Positions 7,217 through 13,877 of a DNA stretch of 19,854 nucleotides are shown piece by piece (the first letter of the stretch is position 1; the number at the start of each line of letters is the position of its first letter). Position numbers and translations under genes: made by a program. The DNA is taken from positions 1 through 19,854 of the forward strand of contig JAJXXM010000269.1 of the NCBI GenBank assembly GCA_021781095.1. Direction: 5' to 3'. Origin of the DNA: a bacterium. GTDB lineage: Bacteria > Eremiobacterota > Eremiobacteria > Baltobacterales > Baltobacteraceae. The notes below the pieces were generated by a model. That model was not told where the DNA came from. It worked only from the letters and a program-made list of their open reading frames with translations, and did not search any database.

Positions 7217-8353
7217 ATGGCTTCGTTGGAAGAGCGCGGCGAGATCGTCATTATCGGCGCCGGGCTCATCGGGCTGAGCCTCGCCTTCGAACTCGGTCGT
7301 CGTGGCGCGCGCGTTGCGGTCTTCGACCGCTTCGAGCCTGCGAAAGCGGCCTCGTGGGCCGCTGCGGGCATGCTCGCAGCGCGCACCGAGGAGATCGCCG
7401 ACGAACCGATGCACGCGCTCTGCAACGACGCGCTCGCGGGCTTTCCCGCGTTCGTCGAACGGGTGCGCGAGGCGAGTGCGATCGATCCGCAACTCCGCCG
7501 TGACGGCATCGTGCAAGCGGCGTTCGACGAAGCGAGCCTCGCTCGTCTACAGGCGCGCGCGAGCGCGCTCGCCGCTGCCGGGATCGCCCATACGCTGCTC
7601 GACGCGCGCGGCGCGCTCGCGTTGGAGCCCGCGCTTGCGAGCAACGTGCTCGGCGCGTTGCTCACGCACGACGAAGGGAGCGTCGACAATCGGTTGCTCG
7701 GACGTGCGCTCCTTGCGGCGCTCGCGCGCATGCACGTTCAAGTGGCGACGAGTGAAGAGATCGAGCTCGAGTTCGATGCCCGGCGCGTCTGCGGCGTACG
7801 TACGCGGTGGGGATTCCGCCCCGCCGAGATCGTCGTCAATGCCGCCGGTGCCTGGGCGCCGCACGTCGCCGGAGTTCCCGAAGCCTGTCGTCCGCCGGTC
7901 GAACCGGTGAAGGGTGAGATGCTCGCACTCGCGATGCCGCACGATTTCATCCGTCACACCATGTGGCTGGGCGGTTGTTACGTCGTGCCGCGCACCGATG
8001 GCCGCCTGCTCGTCGGGGCGACCGGCGAGCGCGTTGGTTTCGACCACCGCGTGACCGCGGGCGGACAGCGCCAGCTGCTCGACCGCGTTCTGCAGGGCGC
8101 GCCGAGCCTCGCGGGCTTTGCGCTCGTCGAACAATGGTCGGGGTTGCGTCCGGGCACGCCCGACGAACGCCCGATCTTGGGGCGGACGCCGCGCGAGGGC
8201 TATCTCCTGGCGACCGGTCATTACCGCAACGGCGTGCTGCTCTGCGCGCAAACCGCGAGCTTGCTCGCCGACGAGATCGAACGCGGCACGTCGATCGATC
8301 CCGCGTTCGGGCTCGCGCGATTCGCCGAGAACGGAGCCGCGGTCGGCGCGTGA
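7217..8353 (+). CDS. thiO: Glycine oxidase ThiO
   Basis: ThiO is an FAD enzyme that oxidises glycine with O2 to dehydroglycine (iminoacetate), the two-carbon and nitrogen donor for the thiazole of thiamine. The 378-residue protein has the DAO-fold dinucleotide motif GAGLIG at 14-19. A later segment, YLLATGHYRNGVLL, is characteristic of ThiO/DAO C-termini, and the GLRPGTPDERPILG stretch is typical of glycine oxidases. The start at 7217 lies 3 bp after the ETF-QO stop. The stop TGA at 8351-8353 overlaps the GTG start of thiS. The position directly before thiS and thiG makes the glycine oxidase assignment much firmer than for an isolated DAO-family protein. Confidence 0.92.
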   Translation: MASLEERGEIVIIGAGLIGLSLAFELGRRGARVAVFDRFEPAKAASWAAAGMLAARTEEIADEPMHALCNDALAGFPAFVERVREASAIDPQLRRDGIVQAAFDEASLARLQARASALAAAGIAHTLLDARGALALEPALASNVLGALLTHDEGSVDNRLLGRALLAALARMHVQVATSEEIELEFDARRVCGVRTRWGFRPAEIVVNAAGAWAPHVAGVPEACRPPVEPVKGEMLALAMPHDFIRHTMWLGGCYVVPRTDGRLLVGATGERVGFDHRVTAGGQRQLLDRVLQGAPSLAGFALVEQWSGLRPGTPDERPILGRTPREGYLLATGHYRNGVLLCAQTASLLADEIERGTSIDPAFGLARFAENGAAVGA

Positions 8354-8553
8354 AGGTCGAGATCAACGGCGAGAAGCGCGAACTGCCCGCCGCGGAGGCG
8401 ACGCTCGCCGAAGTGCTGGCGGCGCTTGAGATCGAGGCACGGGGCGTGGCGATCGCGTGCAACGACCGCGTGGTGCGACGCAGCGAGTACGCCCGCCACC
8501 GCATCGCCGAAGGAGATCGCATCGAGATCGTTCGAGCGGTCGCCGGTGGGTAA
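8350..8553 (+). CDS. thiS: Sulfur carrier protein ThiS
   Basis: ThiS is a ubiquitin-fold carrier whose C-terminal glycine is adenylated and then thiocarboxylated, and it delivers sulfur to ThiG for thiazole formation. The 67-residue product starts [12 protein letters not shown] when GTG is read as Met. It shows the family layout: a beta hairpin, the LAEVLAAL helix and a central ACND/RSEY region. It ends in the required Gly-Gly (AVAGG). The GTG at 8350 overlaps the thiO TGA (GTGA), implying coupled translation, and its own ribosome binding site is weak. The ThiF-type adenylating enzyme is not in the window. Confidence 0.93.
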   Translation: MKVEINGEKRELPAAEATLAEVLAALEIEARGVAIACNDRVVRRSEYARHRIAEGDRIEIVRAVAGG

Positions 8554-8615
8554 ACCGCGCAGGAACGACCTTAGCGGGATGCGCGCTCCACGCGACGATG
8601 GAAGATAGAGGGGTC

Positions 8616-9410
8616 ATGCAGAACTTCGAGGATAGCCCGCTCCGCATCGGAGCCTACGAGTTCCATTCGCGCTTGATCGTCGGGACCGGAAAGTATCCGT
8701 CGATGGAGGCGATGCAGGCCGCTCACGCCGCGAGCGGAGCGGAGATGGTGACCGTCGCGATACGGCGCGTCAATCTCGGTGAGAAGGGTGGTTCGCTGCT
8801 CGATTACATCGATCGATCGAAGATGACGATTCTGCCGAACACCGCAGGGTGCTTTAATGCCCGGGAAGCGGTCGCGACCGCGCAGCTCGCGCGCGAATTG
8901 CTCGAAACCGATCTCATCAAACTCGAAGTCATCGGCGATACGCAGACCTTGCACCCCGATACGCGCGAAACGTTGCTTGCGGCCGAACAACTCGTTGCCG
9001 ATGGATTTACGGTTTTGCCGTATATCGGGGACGATCCGGTAGCCTGCGCGCAACTCGAAGCGCTCGGATGCGCCGCGGTGATGCCGCTCGCCGCGCCGAT
9101 CGGCAGCGGATTGGGAATTTGCAACCCGTATACGATCCGCATTATCAAAGAGCGCGCGGGCGTTCCGGTGATCGTCGATGCAGGCGTCGGCACGGCCTCC
9201 GATGCGGCAGTGGCGATGGAGTTGGGCGTCGACGCCTTACTGATGAATACCGGTATCGCCGCCGCGCAGAATCCGGTTGCGATGGCCGAAGCGATGGCGC
9301 TTGCAACGCGTGCCGGCCGGCTCGCATTTCTCTCCGGGCGGATGGAGAAGCGCCTTTACGCGAATGCTTCGAGCCCGATGCAAGGCCTCATCGGCGCACC
9401 GTCCGCGTAA
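8616..9410 (+). CDS. thiG: Thiazole synthase ThiG
   Basis: ThiG condenses deoxyxylulose 5-phosphate, dehydroglycine (from ThiO) and sulfur (from ThiS thiocarboxylate) into thiazole phosphate. The 264-residue protein is full length for this TIM-barrel family. It begins with [20 protein letters not shown] and contains TVAIRRVNL. The Schiff-base lysine lies in LIKLEVIGD (K102), and the phosphate-binding segment [20 protein letters not shown] is present. The ATG at 8616 gives the usual N-terminus but sits only two bases after GAGGGG. An upstream in-frame ATG at 8598 is possible. The 62-bp gap after thiS shows no thiamine-pyrophosphate riboswitch motifs. Downstream lies the long repeat region. Confidence 0.95.
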   Translation: MQNFEDSPLRIGAYEFHSRLIVGTGKYPSMEAMQAAHAASGAEMVTVAIRRVNLGEKGGSLLDYIDRSKMTILPNTAGCFNAREAVATAQLARELLETDLIKLEVIGDTQTLHPDTRETLLAAEQLVADGFTVLPYIGDDPVACAQLEALGCAAVMPLAAPIGSGLGICNPYTIRIIKERAGVPVIVDAGVGTASDAAVAMELGVDALLMNTGIAAAQNPVAMAEAMALATRAGRLAFLSGRMEKRLYANASSPMQGLIGAPSA

Positions 9411-9445
9411 CGCCACTCGATTCTTTCATTCCCCGGCGCAACACG

Positions 9446-9633
9446 GTCATCCCGAGTAAACGCCGGAGCTCTGTCATCCGGAGTAAACGTGAGAGCTTTG
9501 TCATCCCGAGTAGCCCTCGAAGAGGGCGTATCGAGGGAAACGGGCGCGCCTCTAAACGCCAGAGCTCTGTCATCCCGAGTAAACGCGAGATCTTTGTCAT
9601 CCCGAGTAGCCCTCGAAGAGGGCGTATCGAGGG
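9446..9633 (+). repeat. REP-like repeat array, plus-facing copies
   Basis: Five tandem units begin GTCATCC(C/G)GAGTA, at 9446, 9473, 9500, 9569 and 9596. Three are half-units 27 bp long ending in GAGCTCT or a variant. Two (9500-9537 and 9596-9633) are full units: flank, a CCCTC/GAGGG stem with a GAA loop, then CGTATCGAGG. The block from 9473 is duplicated 96 bp on. From 9500 and 9596, 53 bases are identical, up to the shared CGCGCCTC. I see no coding signal here: reading frames through it simply translate the repeat. Confidence 0.85.
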
Positions 9634-9644
9634 AAACGGGCGCG

Positions 9645-9732
9645 CCTCGATACGGGCGCTGAAGCGCCCTACTCGGCGTGACAAATGCGACGCCTCGATA
9701 CGGGCGCTGAAGCGCCCTACTCGGCGTGACAA
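9645..9732 (-). repeat. REP-like repeat, two minus-facing full copies
   Basis: Two identical 40-bp units (9645-9684 and 9693-9732) are the inverted form of the preceding repeat. Each has flank CCTCGATAC, a perfect 7-bp stem GGGCGCT/AGCGCCC with a GA loop, then TACTCGGCGTGACAA. The copy at 9645 and the plus-facing copy at 9596-9633 are separated by only 11 bp. Together they form a head-to-head inverted pair. Confidence 0.85.
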
Positions 9733-9783
9733 TGTTGGGCTGCGCGGCTGGACGAAAGAGCGCTACTCGCACACAACCGATAA

Positions 9784-9902
9784 GCGATCGTGCGATGTCG
9801 GCGCACCCGACGAGCGCTTAAGCGAGCGGCGAGGACCCTGACATTGCTTGTCCGAGCCGCGAGCGTCTAGCGAGAAGCGGTGCGCCGCAGTCGCACGGTC
9901 GC
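9784..9902. other. 119-nt imperfect long-range hairpin (candidate structured RNA or palindromic element)
   Basis: Bases 9784-9795 pair with 9891-9902 over 12 bp (one G-U). After a 3-base internal loop, 9799-9807 pair with 9879-9887 over 9 perfect bp. Inside, 9815-9818 can pair with 9869-9872. Further in, GCGGC at 9826-9830 pairs with GCCGC at 9856-9860. Then come tandem G-A mismatches (GA/GA), GGAC/GTCC at 9833-9836 and 9850-9853, and a 13-nt loop. The element sits in a 187-bp non-repeat insert (9733-9919) inside the repeat array. No reading frame, promoter or known RNA family is recognised, and the strand is not determined. Confidence 0.4.
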
Positions 9903-9919
9903 GTGCGCGCGCGATCGCG

Positions 9920-10088
9920 CCTCGATACGGGCGCTGAAGCGCCCTACTCGGCGTGACAAGAGCAGTGCCCTACTCGGCGTGACAAGAGCAGTGCCCTACT
10001 CGGCGTGACAAGAGCAGTGCCCTACTCGGCGTGACAAGAGCAGTGCCCTACTCGGCGTGACAAAAGCAGCGCCTACTCGGCGTGACAA
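9920..10088 (-). repeat. REP-like copy followed by 26-bp tandem half-unit array
   Basis: A third full minus-facing copy (9920-9959) is followed by four identical 26-bp units (9960-9985, 9986-10011, 10012-10037, 10038-10063) and a 25-bp variant (10064-10088). Each unit is GAGCAGTGCCC plus TACTCGGCGTGACAA, so the tandem unit is the right half of the full repeat with its stem partner lost. The following 20 bases, up to the methyltransferase stop, look like a further decayed unit. The units abut with no unique spacers. Confidence 0.85.
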
Positions 10089-10109
10089 AAGCGACGCCGA
10101 CGCGGCGGG

Positions 10110-10679
10110 TCAGAAGCGGCGATGCGCGAGGACGAACCAATGCACCGCGCCGCGCAACGGCGCGCGTTCGTGCGCCCATTTCCCGGCGATATCATCCACC
10201 TCGACTTCGCGGATTTTCTCGATCGTGAAGCGCTCGTCGAGCGCCTTCCGGAGTCCCGCCTCATCGTAGTAGCTGTGCGCGACGCCGCGCTCGTCGCCTT
10301 CGCTCGGCGCAAAGGTGACCGGGCCGATCCGGATGCCTGCGCCGTAGCGGGCGTCCCGCGTCGAGCCGAAGGTCGCCGCGAACGGCGCGCCGGGGATGAG
10401 GTTCAGCGCGATACGGCTCACGAGCTCGGAGATTGCGTCGGGGGCGCCGTGAAGGAGCGCATGGGTGGAGATCGCCGCCAAAGCGGGGGGCGAGCTCGCG
10501 ACCTCGGGATCGAAATGCACCACGTCGAGGCCCGCCGCCTCAAGGGCGCGGTGATTGCGCCCGCTTCCATGCCCGATCTCGAGTATGCGGGCGCCGCGAG
10601 GGAGCCGTGCGACGAGCTCCCGCGCGAGCGGGTGGGCGGCGCGCAAGATGTCGGCGAGATTTAGGGAAGAGTCGGTCAT
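10110..10679 (-). CDS. Class I SAM-dependent methyltransferase
   Basis: A 189-residue protein with a Rossmann methyltransferase fold. Motif I, EIGHGSGRN, is at 34-42, followed by an acidic turn (HFDPE) at the end of the second strand. The later LIPGAPFAATFGS and the Tyr-rich YYDEAGLRKAL resemble the post-motif strands and helix of small-molecule methyltransferases. The substrate cannot be read from the sequence. The ATG at 10677-10679 shares the tetranucleotide CATG with the ATG of the divergent channel gene. An in-frame ATG at 10695-10697 would put the start inside the channel coding region and has no better ribosome binding site. The gene ends in the repeat array, convergent with thiG. Confidence 0.72.
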   Translation of the reverse strand: MTDSSLNLADILRAAHPLARELVARLPRGARILEIGHGSGRNHRALEAAGLDVVHFDPEVASSPPALAAISTHALLHGAPDAISELVSRIALNLIPGAPFAATFGSTRDARYGAGIRIGPVTFAPSEGDERGVAHSYYDEAGLRKALDERFTIEKIREVEVDDIAGKWAHERAPLRGAVHWFVLAHRRF

Positions 10680-12630
10680 GCTTTCCGAAGCGCTCATTAT
10701 CGTTGTAGGCGGTGATGACCTCGCATATGAAGTCTGCGCGGAGATTTTAAAAACGCGCGGACATCAGGTTGCGCTCGTCTGGAAGCACGATGACGACCGG
10801 GCCGACCGACGGTTCACCCAACTGGCCGAGCGTCTATCGGAGCAATACGGCGAGAACTTCCGGCTCGTTCGGGCGGATGCCACCGACGGCGATGCCCTGC
10901 GGCAGGCGGGGCTCAAAGAAAAGGACGACCCAAATCTCGAACATCGATTTTTTGCGCTCGTAGCGGTCTCTCCAAGCGATCGTCTCAACCTTCGTATCGC
11001 GCTTGCGGCGCGCGATATCAACGATACGGTGCGCGTGACGATTCGGCAGTTCAACCCCTTGCTCGGGCAAAAGATCCAGGAAGGCTTGCGGCAGAACTGT
11101 ACGGCAATCTCGCCTGCGGCACACGCCGCCGCTACCTACGCCGCAGCAGCGATCGACCCGGCCTGCCGTTACGCGATGCCGTTCCCAACGCTCGAGACGC
11201 TCGCCGAAAGGCGTTCGCGCCCGCGCAGCAATGCGGACGAAGCCGACGAAGTCGGCGAAATGCGCACCTCGGGGCTCTTCGGATTCTCCGAGCGGACCGG
11301 CGCGGAGTTCGGCGTCGTTGGACTCACCGTCGATCAAGCGGAGCGCCGCATCAACGCGCGCATCGTTTCCGTGAACGGCGCGTATCCCTACCTATGCGCC
11401 GGCGATGCTTCGGCCGCCGATCCCGAACTGATCGCACGAAAAATCCAAGCGGAAGATCGCCTCGTCGTATTCGGTGCGATGCGGGCACTCAAGCGCAGCA
11501 CCGCCGAATTTCGCGAGCGCCGTCCCTGGCGCCTTAGCGAGCGGCTACAAGGAGCGCTCGGCGAAATCGCGACGGGTATTCGACGCACCGAACCGATATT
11601 GCGCGGCGTTACGATCGTGAGCCTCGGTTTGTTCGTGTGTTTCTCGATATTTTTCAGCATCGTCCTCAAACTCAATCCGCTCGTTGCGGTCTATTACGTC
11701 GTCACGACGATGACCACCGTCGGATACGGTGATATCACACCGTGCGCGAATTGTACCTCGGGACCGTTGGCGGCTCCGGCCGTCGCCGCCCTCTTCGTTT
11801 CGATGTTCGCCATGTTGACCGGCATCTTCGTATTTGCGGTCTTCACCGCGACGATCACCTCGACGCTCAACGCAGCCCAGATTCGAAGATTGCGCGGATT
11901 GAGGCAGATCCATCGTTCGGGGCACGTCATCGTTTGCGGATCCGGTAACGTCGGATCGTTGGTGATCGACTACCTGCGCGAGCTCGGCGAAGAAGTCGTA
12001 GTCATCGAGAAGAACCCCGACACGATGCTCGTCGAATTGGCGCGCGATCATAAAGTGGATCTGCTGACCGGCGACGTGACCAACGACGAAACCATTGCCT
12101 TCAGCTCGCCCGAACGTGCGAAGGCGCTCGTCGGCGTCACCAATAGCGATACGGGAAATCTCGAGGCGGCGTTAGGCGCGCGTTCGCGGTCGCCCGCCGA
12201 GGCGCCGCTGCACGTGGTGCTGCGCGTCGACGACCGGGCGTTCGGAGAATCGATTCAACGTCACTTCGGCATCGCGTCCTTTTCGACGAGTGAATTAACT
12301 GCGGCGACGATCGCCGGGCTCGCGCGGTTCGAATCGACGCGCGGACGCTTTCAGGTACCCCGCCCCAACGGTGACGGCGTGGCAACCTACCAACTCGCCG
12401 AGCGGCTTCAGGGCGAAGAGAACCTCCCGCCGCCCTCTCCGCCCGACCTCGCTGCGCGCGGGGAATCGGTCCGCTGGATCCCGCTTTTTGTCTGGAGAGA
12501 GTCGGCTCGGGGCAAGGGAATGGCGCTCTCCATCCACAACTTTCGCGGGGAGGTCGAACCGGGGGACCGGCTCCTCTTCATGGTACCCCTCGATCAGTTT
12601 GTCGTAGGGGCAGGAAAGGACAGTGCATGA
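10678..12630 (+). CDS. Two-TM potassium channel with N-terminal and C-terminal RCK/TrkA-N-like domains
   Basis: A 650-residue cation channel. Residues 1-210 form a Rossmann/RCK-like domain, opening ALIIVVGGDDLAYEV (a degenerate glycine motif) with a later VTIRQFNPLLGQKI. A first membrane helix is near 306-328, then the pore loop with the K+ selectivity filter TTVGYGD at 346-352. A Cys pair (CANC) follows shortly after the filter, and a second helix lies near 365-390. A canonical RCK domain then begins VIVCGSGNVG, with GSGNVG at 421-426, and runs to about 560, followed by a further C-terminal segment. RCK domains gate K+ channels in response to nucleotides or ions. The start is supported by AGGGAAGA at 10663-10670. 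The stop overlaps the bcp ATG (ATGA). An RCK-like domain ahead of the pore is unusual compared with MthK-type channels. Confidence 0.87.
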   Translation: MLSEALIIVVGGDDLAYEVCAEILKTRGHQVALVWKHDDDRADRRFTQLAERLSEQYGENFRLVRADATDGDALRQAGLKEKDDPNLEHRFFALVAVSPSDRLNLRIALAARDINDTVRVTIRQFNPLLGQKIQEGLRQNCTAISPAAHAAATYAAAAIDPACRYAMPFPTLETLAERRSRPRSNADEADEVGEMRTSGLFGFSERTGAEFGVVGLTVDQAERRINARIVSVNGAYPYLCAGDASAADPELIARKIQAEDRLVVFGAMRALKRSTAEFRERRPWRLSERLQGALGEIATGIRRTEPILRGVTIVSLGLFVCFSIFFSIVLKLNPLVAVYYVVTTMTTVGYGDITPCANCTSGPLAAPAVAALFVSMFAMLTGIFVFAVFTATITSTLNAAQIRRLRGLRQIHRSGHVIVCGSGNVGSLVIDYLRELGEEVVVIEKNPDTMLVELARDHKVDLLTGDVTNDETIAFSSPERAKALVGVTNSDTGNLEAALGARSRSPAEAPLHVVLRVDDRAFGESIQRHFGIASFSTSELTAATIAGLARFESTRGRFQVPRPNGDGVATYQLAERLQGEENLPPPSPPDLAARGESVRWIPLFVWRESARGKGMALSIHNFRGEVEPGDRLLFMVPLDQFVVGAGKDSA

Positions 12631-13082
12631 TCGGAGTCGGCGACACCTTACCGAAAGTGACGCTCCTCGATGATGAAGGCCGGATGGTTGATACCTCCAG
12701 CTTCCTTGGCGCACCCCTCGTTCTCTATTTTTATCCGAAGGACGATACGCCCGGCTGCACGAGCGAGGCTTCGCAGTTCCGCGATATCTATCGGTCCTTC
12801 GAACGTAAGGGTGCCAAGATCGTCGGCGTCTCGCGCGACCCCGTGCTATCGCATCAGAAATTTAAAGCGAAGTACAAAATTCCGTTCGCGCTGCTTTCGG
12901 ACACGGAGTCGGAGCTCTGCAATGCGTGCGGTGTGCTCGTCGAAAAGAATATGTATGGGAAAAAGCGCATCGGCGTCGCTCGGGCGACGTTTCTTTTCGA
13001 TGCGGGAGGAAAAGTCGTCGCGCTCTGGCCGAAGGTCACGGTCGACGGACACGCCGAAGAGGTGCTTGCGGCAATATCATGA
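12627..13082 (+). CDS. bcp: Thioredoxin-dependent thiol peroxidase (Bcp/PrxQ family)
   Basis: A 151-residue peroxiredoxin that reduces hydroperoxides using a peroxidatic Cys. The signature YPKDDTPGCT places this at C44. Many Bcp proteins have the resolving Cys five residues later; here that position is Ser (TSEAS). The only other Cys are C98 and C101 in SELCNACGV, so the enzyme may be 1-Cys type or use an unusual resolving partner. The segment EKNMYGKKRIGVARATFLF is typical of PrxQ. The start is supported by AGGAAAGGA six bases upstream. Its ATG overlaps the channel stop and its TGA overlaps the next ATG, so three genes are read as one coupled operon. Regulation by redox stress is plausible but not shown. 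Confidence 0.93.
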   Translation: MIGVGDTLPKVTLLDDEGRMVDTSSFLGAPLVLYFYPKDDTPGCTSEASQFRDIYRSFERKGAKIVGVSRDPVLSHQKFKAKYKIPFALLSDTESELCNACGVLVEKNMYGKKRIGVARATFLFDAGGKVVALWPKVTVDGHAEEVLAAIS

Positions 13083-13855
13083 GCGACGATCGTTTGCGTT
13101 TGCGCATTCTCGGGTCGAGCGACTCGGTTCCTCGGGCCTGGCGCGCGTGCAGTTGCTATCTACTGCAGAGCCGAGAAACTTCGATCATCATGGATTTCGG
13201 TACCGGTGCGCTGCCGCGTCTGCGCGGCGCCATCGCGTACCCGAAACTCGACGCAATGCTGATCTCGCACATGCACGCCGATCACTTCGTCGATCTCATT
13301 CCGTTGCGGTACGGCCTGAAATACGGCCCGGAGTTTCGCGAAGAACGCCTGCCGCTCTGGCTGCCGCCCAACGGCACCGAGATGCTTCGCGCTCTCTGCG
13401 GCGCGTTCGCCTCGGAGGGCCCGGGTGATTTCCTCGACGATGTCTTCGATGTGCAAGAATACGATCCGGAGAAGCCGCTGCACATCAACGATATGTGCGT
13501 CACCTTCACCAAAACCATCCACTACATCGATTGCTACGCCATGCGGATCGAATACGACGATCGCGTTCTGACGTATTCCGCCGACACCGCGCCCTGCGAT
13601 CGAGTGATCAAACATGCCGAGGATTGCGATCTCTTCATCTGCGAGGCAACCCTCGGGCTAACGCCGGAGAAGGGCATGCGGGGGCACGCGACGGCTCCGG
13701 AGGCTGCGGAAATGGCCGAACGTGCCGGCGCGCGGCACCTCTTACTGACGCATTATGGAAGCAAGGTCAACCCCGACGACATGCACGACGCCGCGGCGCG
13801 CGTCTTCGGCGGCCGCGTGACCATCGCCGACGACGGGAACGAGTTCCACATCTAA
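13079..13855 (+). CDS. RNase Z-like metallo-beta-lactamase-fold hydrolase
   Basis: A 258-residue MBL-fold protein of the RNase Z/phosphodiesterase-like branch. It begins LRILGSSDSVP, as many of these proteins do. The zinc motif HMHADH is at 64-69. Further ligand segments are TIHYID, YSADTAP and the C-terminal LLLTHYGS. The HATAPEAAEMAERAG stretch is also typical of the family. There is no beta-CASP insert, so it differs from the 3495-4853 protein. It could process tRNA 3' ends or hydrolyse small cyclic phosphodiesters; the sequence does not decide. The ATG overlaps the bcp TGA, and the weak ribosome binding site suggests coupling. A hairpin terminator candidate follows the stop. Confidence 0.85.
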   Translation: MSDDRLRLRILGSSDSVPRAWRACSCYLLQSRETSIIMDFGTGALPRLRGAIAYPKLDAMLISHMHADHFVDLIPLRYGLKYGPEFREERLPLWLPPNGTEMLRALCGAFASEGPGDFLDDVFDVQEYDPEKPLHINDMCVTFTKTIHYIDCYAMRIEYDDRVLTYSADTAPCDRVIKHAEDCDLFICEATLGLTPEKGMRGHATAPEAAEMAERAGARHLLLTHYGSKVNPDDMHDAAARVFGGRVTIADDGNEFHI

Positions 13856-13859
13856 GAGC

Positions 13860-13877
13860 GGGCGCCGGAGGGCGCCC
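13860..13877 (+). terminator. Hairpin terminator between convergent genes
   Basis: GGGCGCC at 13860-13866, a GGAG loop, then GGCGCCC at 13871-13877 form a perfect 7-bp GC stem. It lies five bases after the stop of the metallo-hydrolase gene and is followed on the plus strand by TAGTTTT. The same stem touches the pyrE stop, so it may serve both strands, but only the plus side has a T run. Confidence 0.65.

Noticed and set aside
6383..7516. 377-codon open frame on the minus strand
   Set aside because: It is antisense to ETF-QO and thiO, both of which show family motifs. It has a composition typical of GC-rich shadow frames and no recognisable domain.
8554..8615. TPP riboswitch before thiG
   Set aside because: The 62-bp gap is too short and lacks the conserved CTGAGA and ACCTGA-type elements. 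None was seen upstream of thiO or ETF-QO either.
9068..9841. Long open frame of 257 codons across the thiG end and repeat array (plus strand)
   Set aside because: It overlaps thiG out of frame, and its second half merely translates the repeat units (VIPSKR-type peptides recurring).
9960..10088. CRISPR-like array of regularly spaced repeats
   Set aside because: The 26-bp units are contiguous copies with no unique spacers, and no cas genes are present. This is a tandem repeat.
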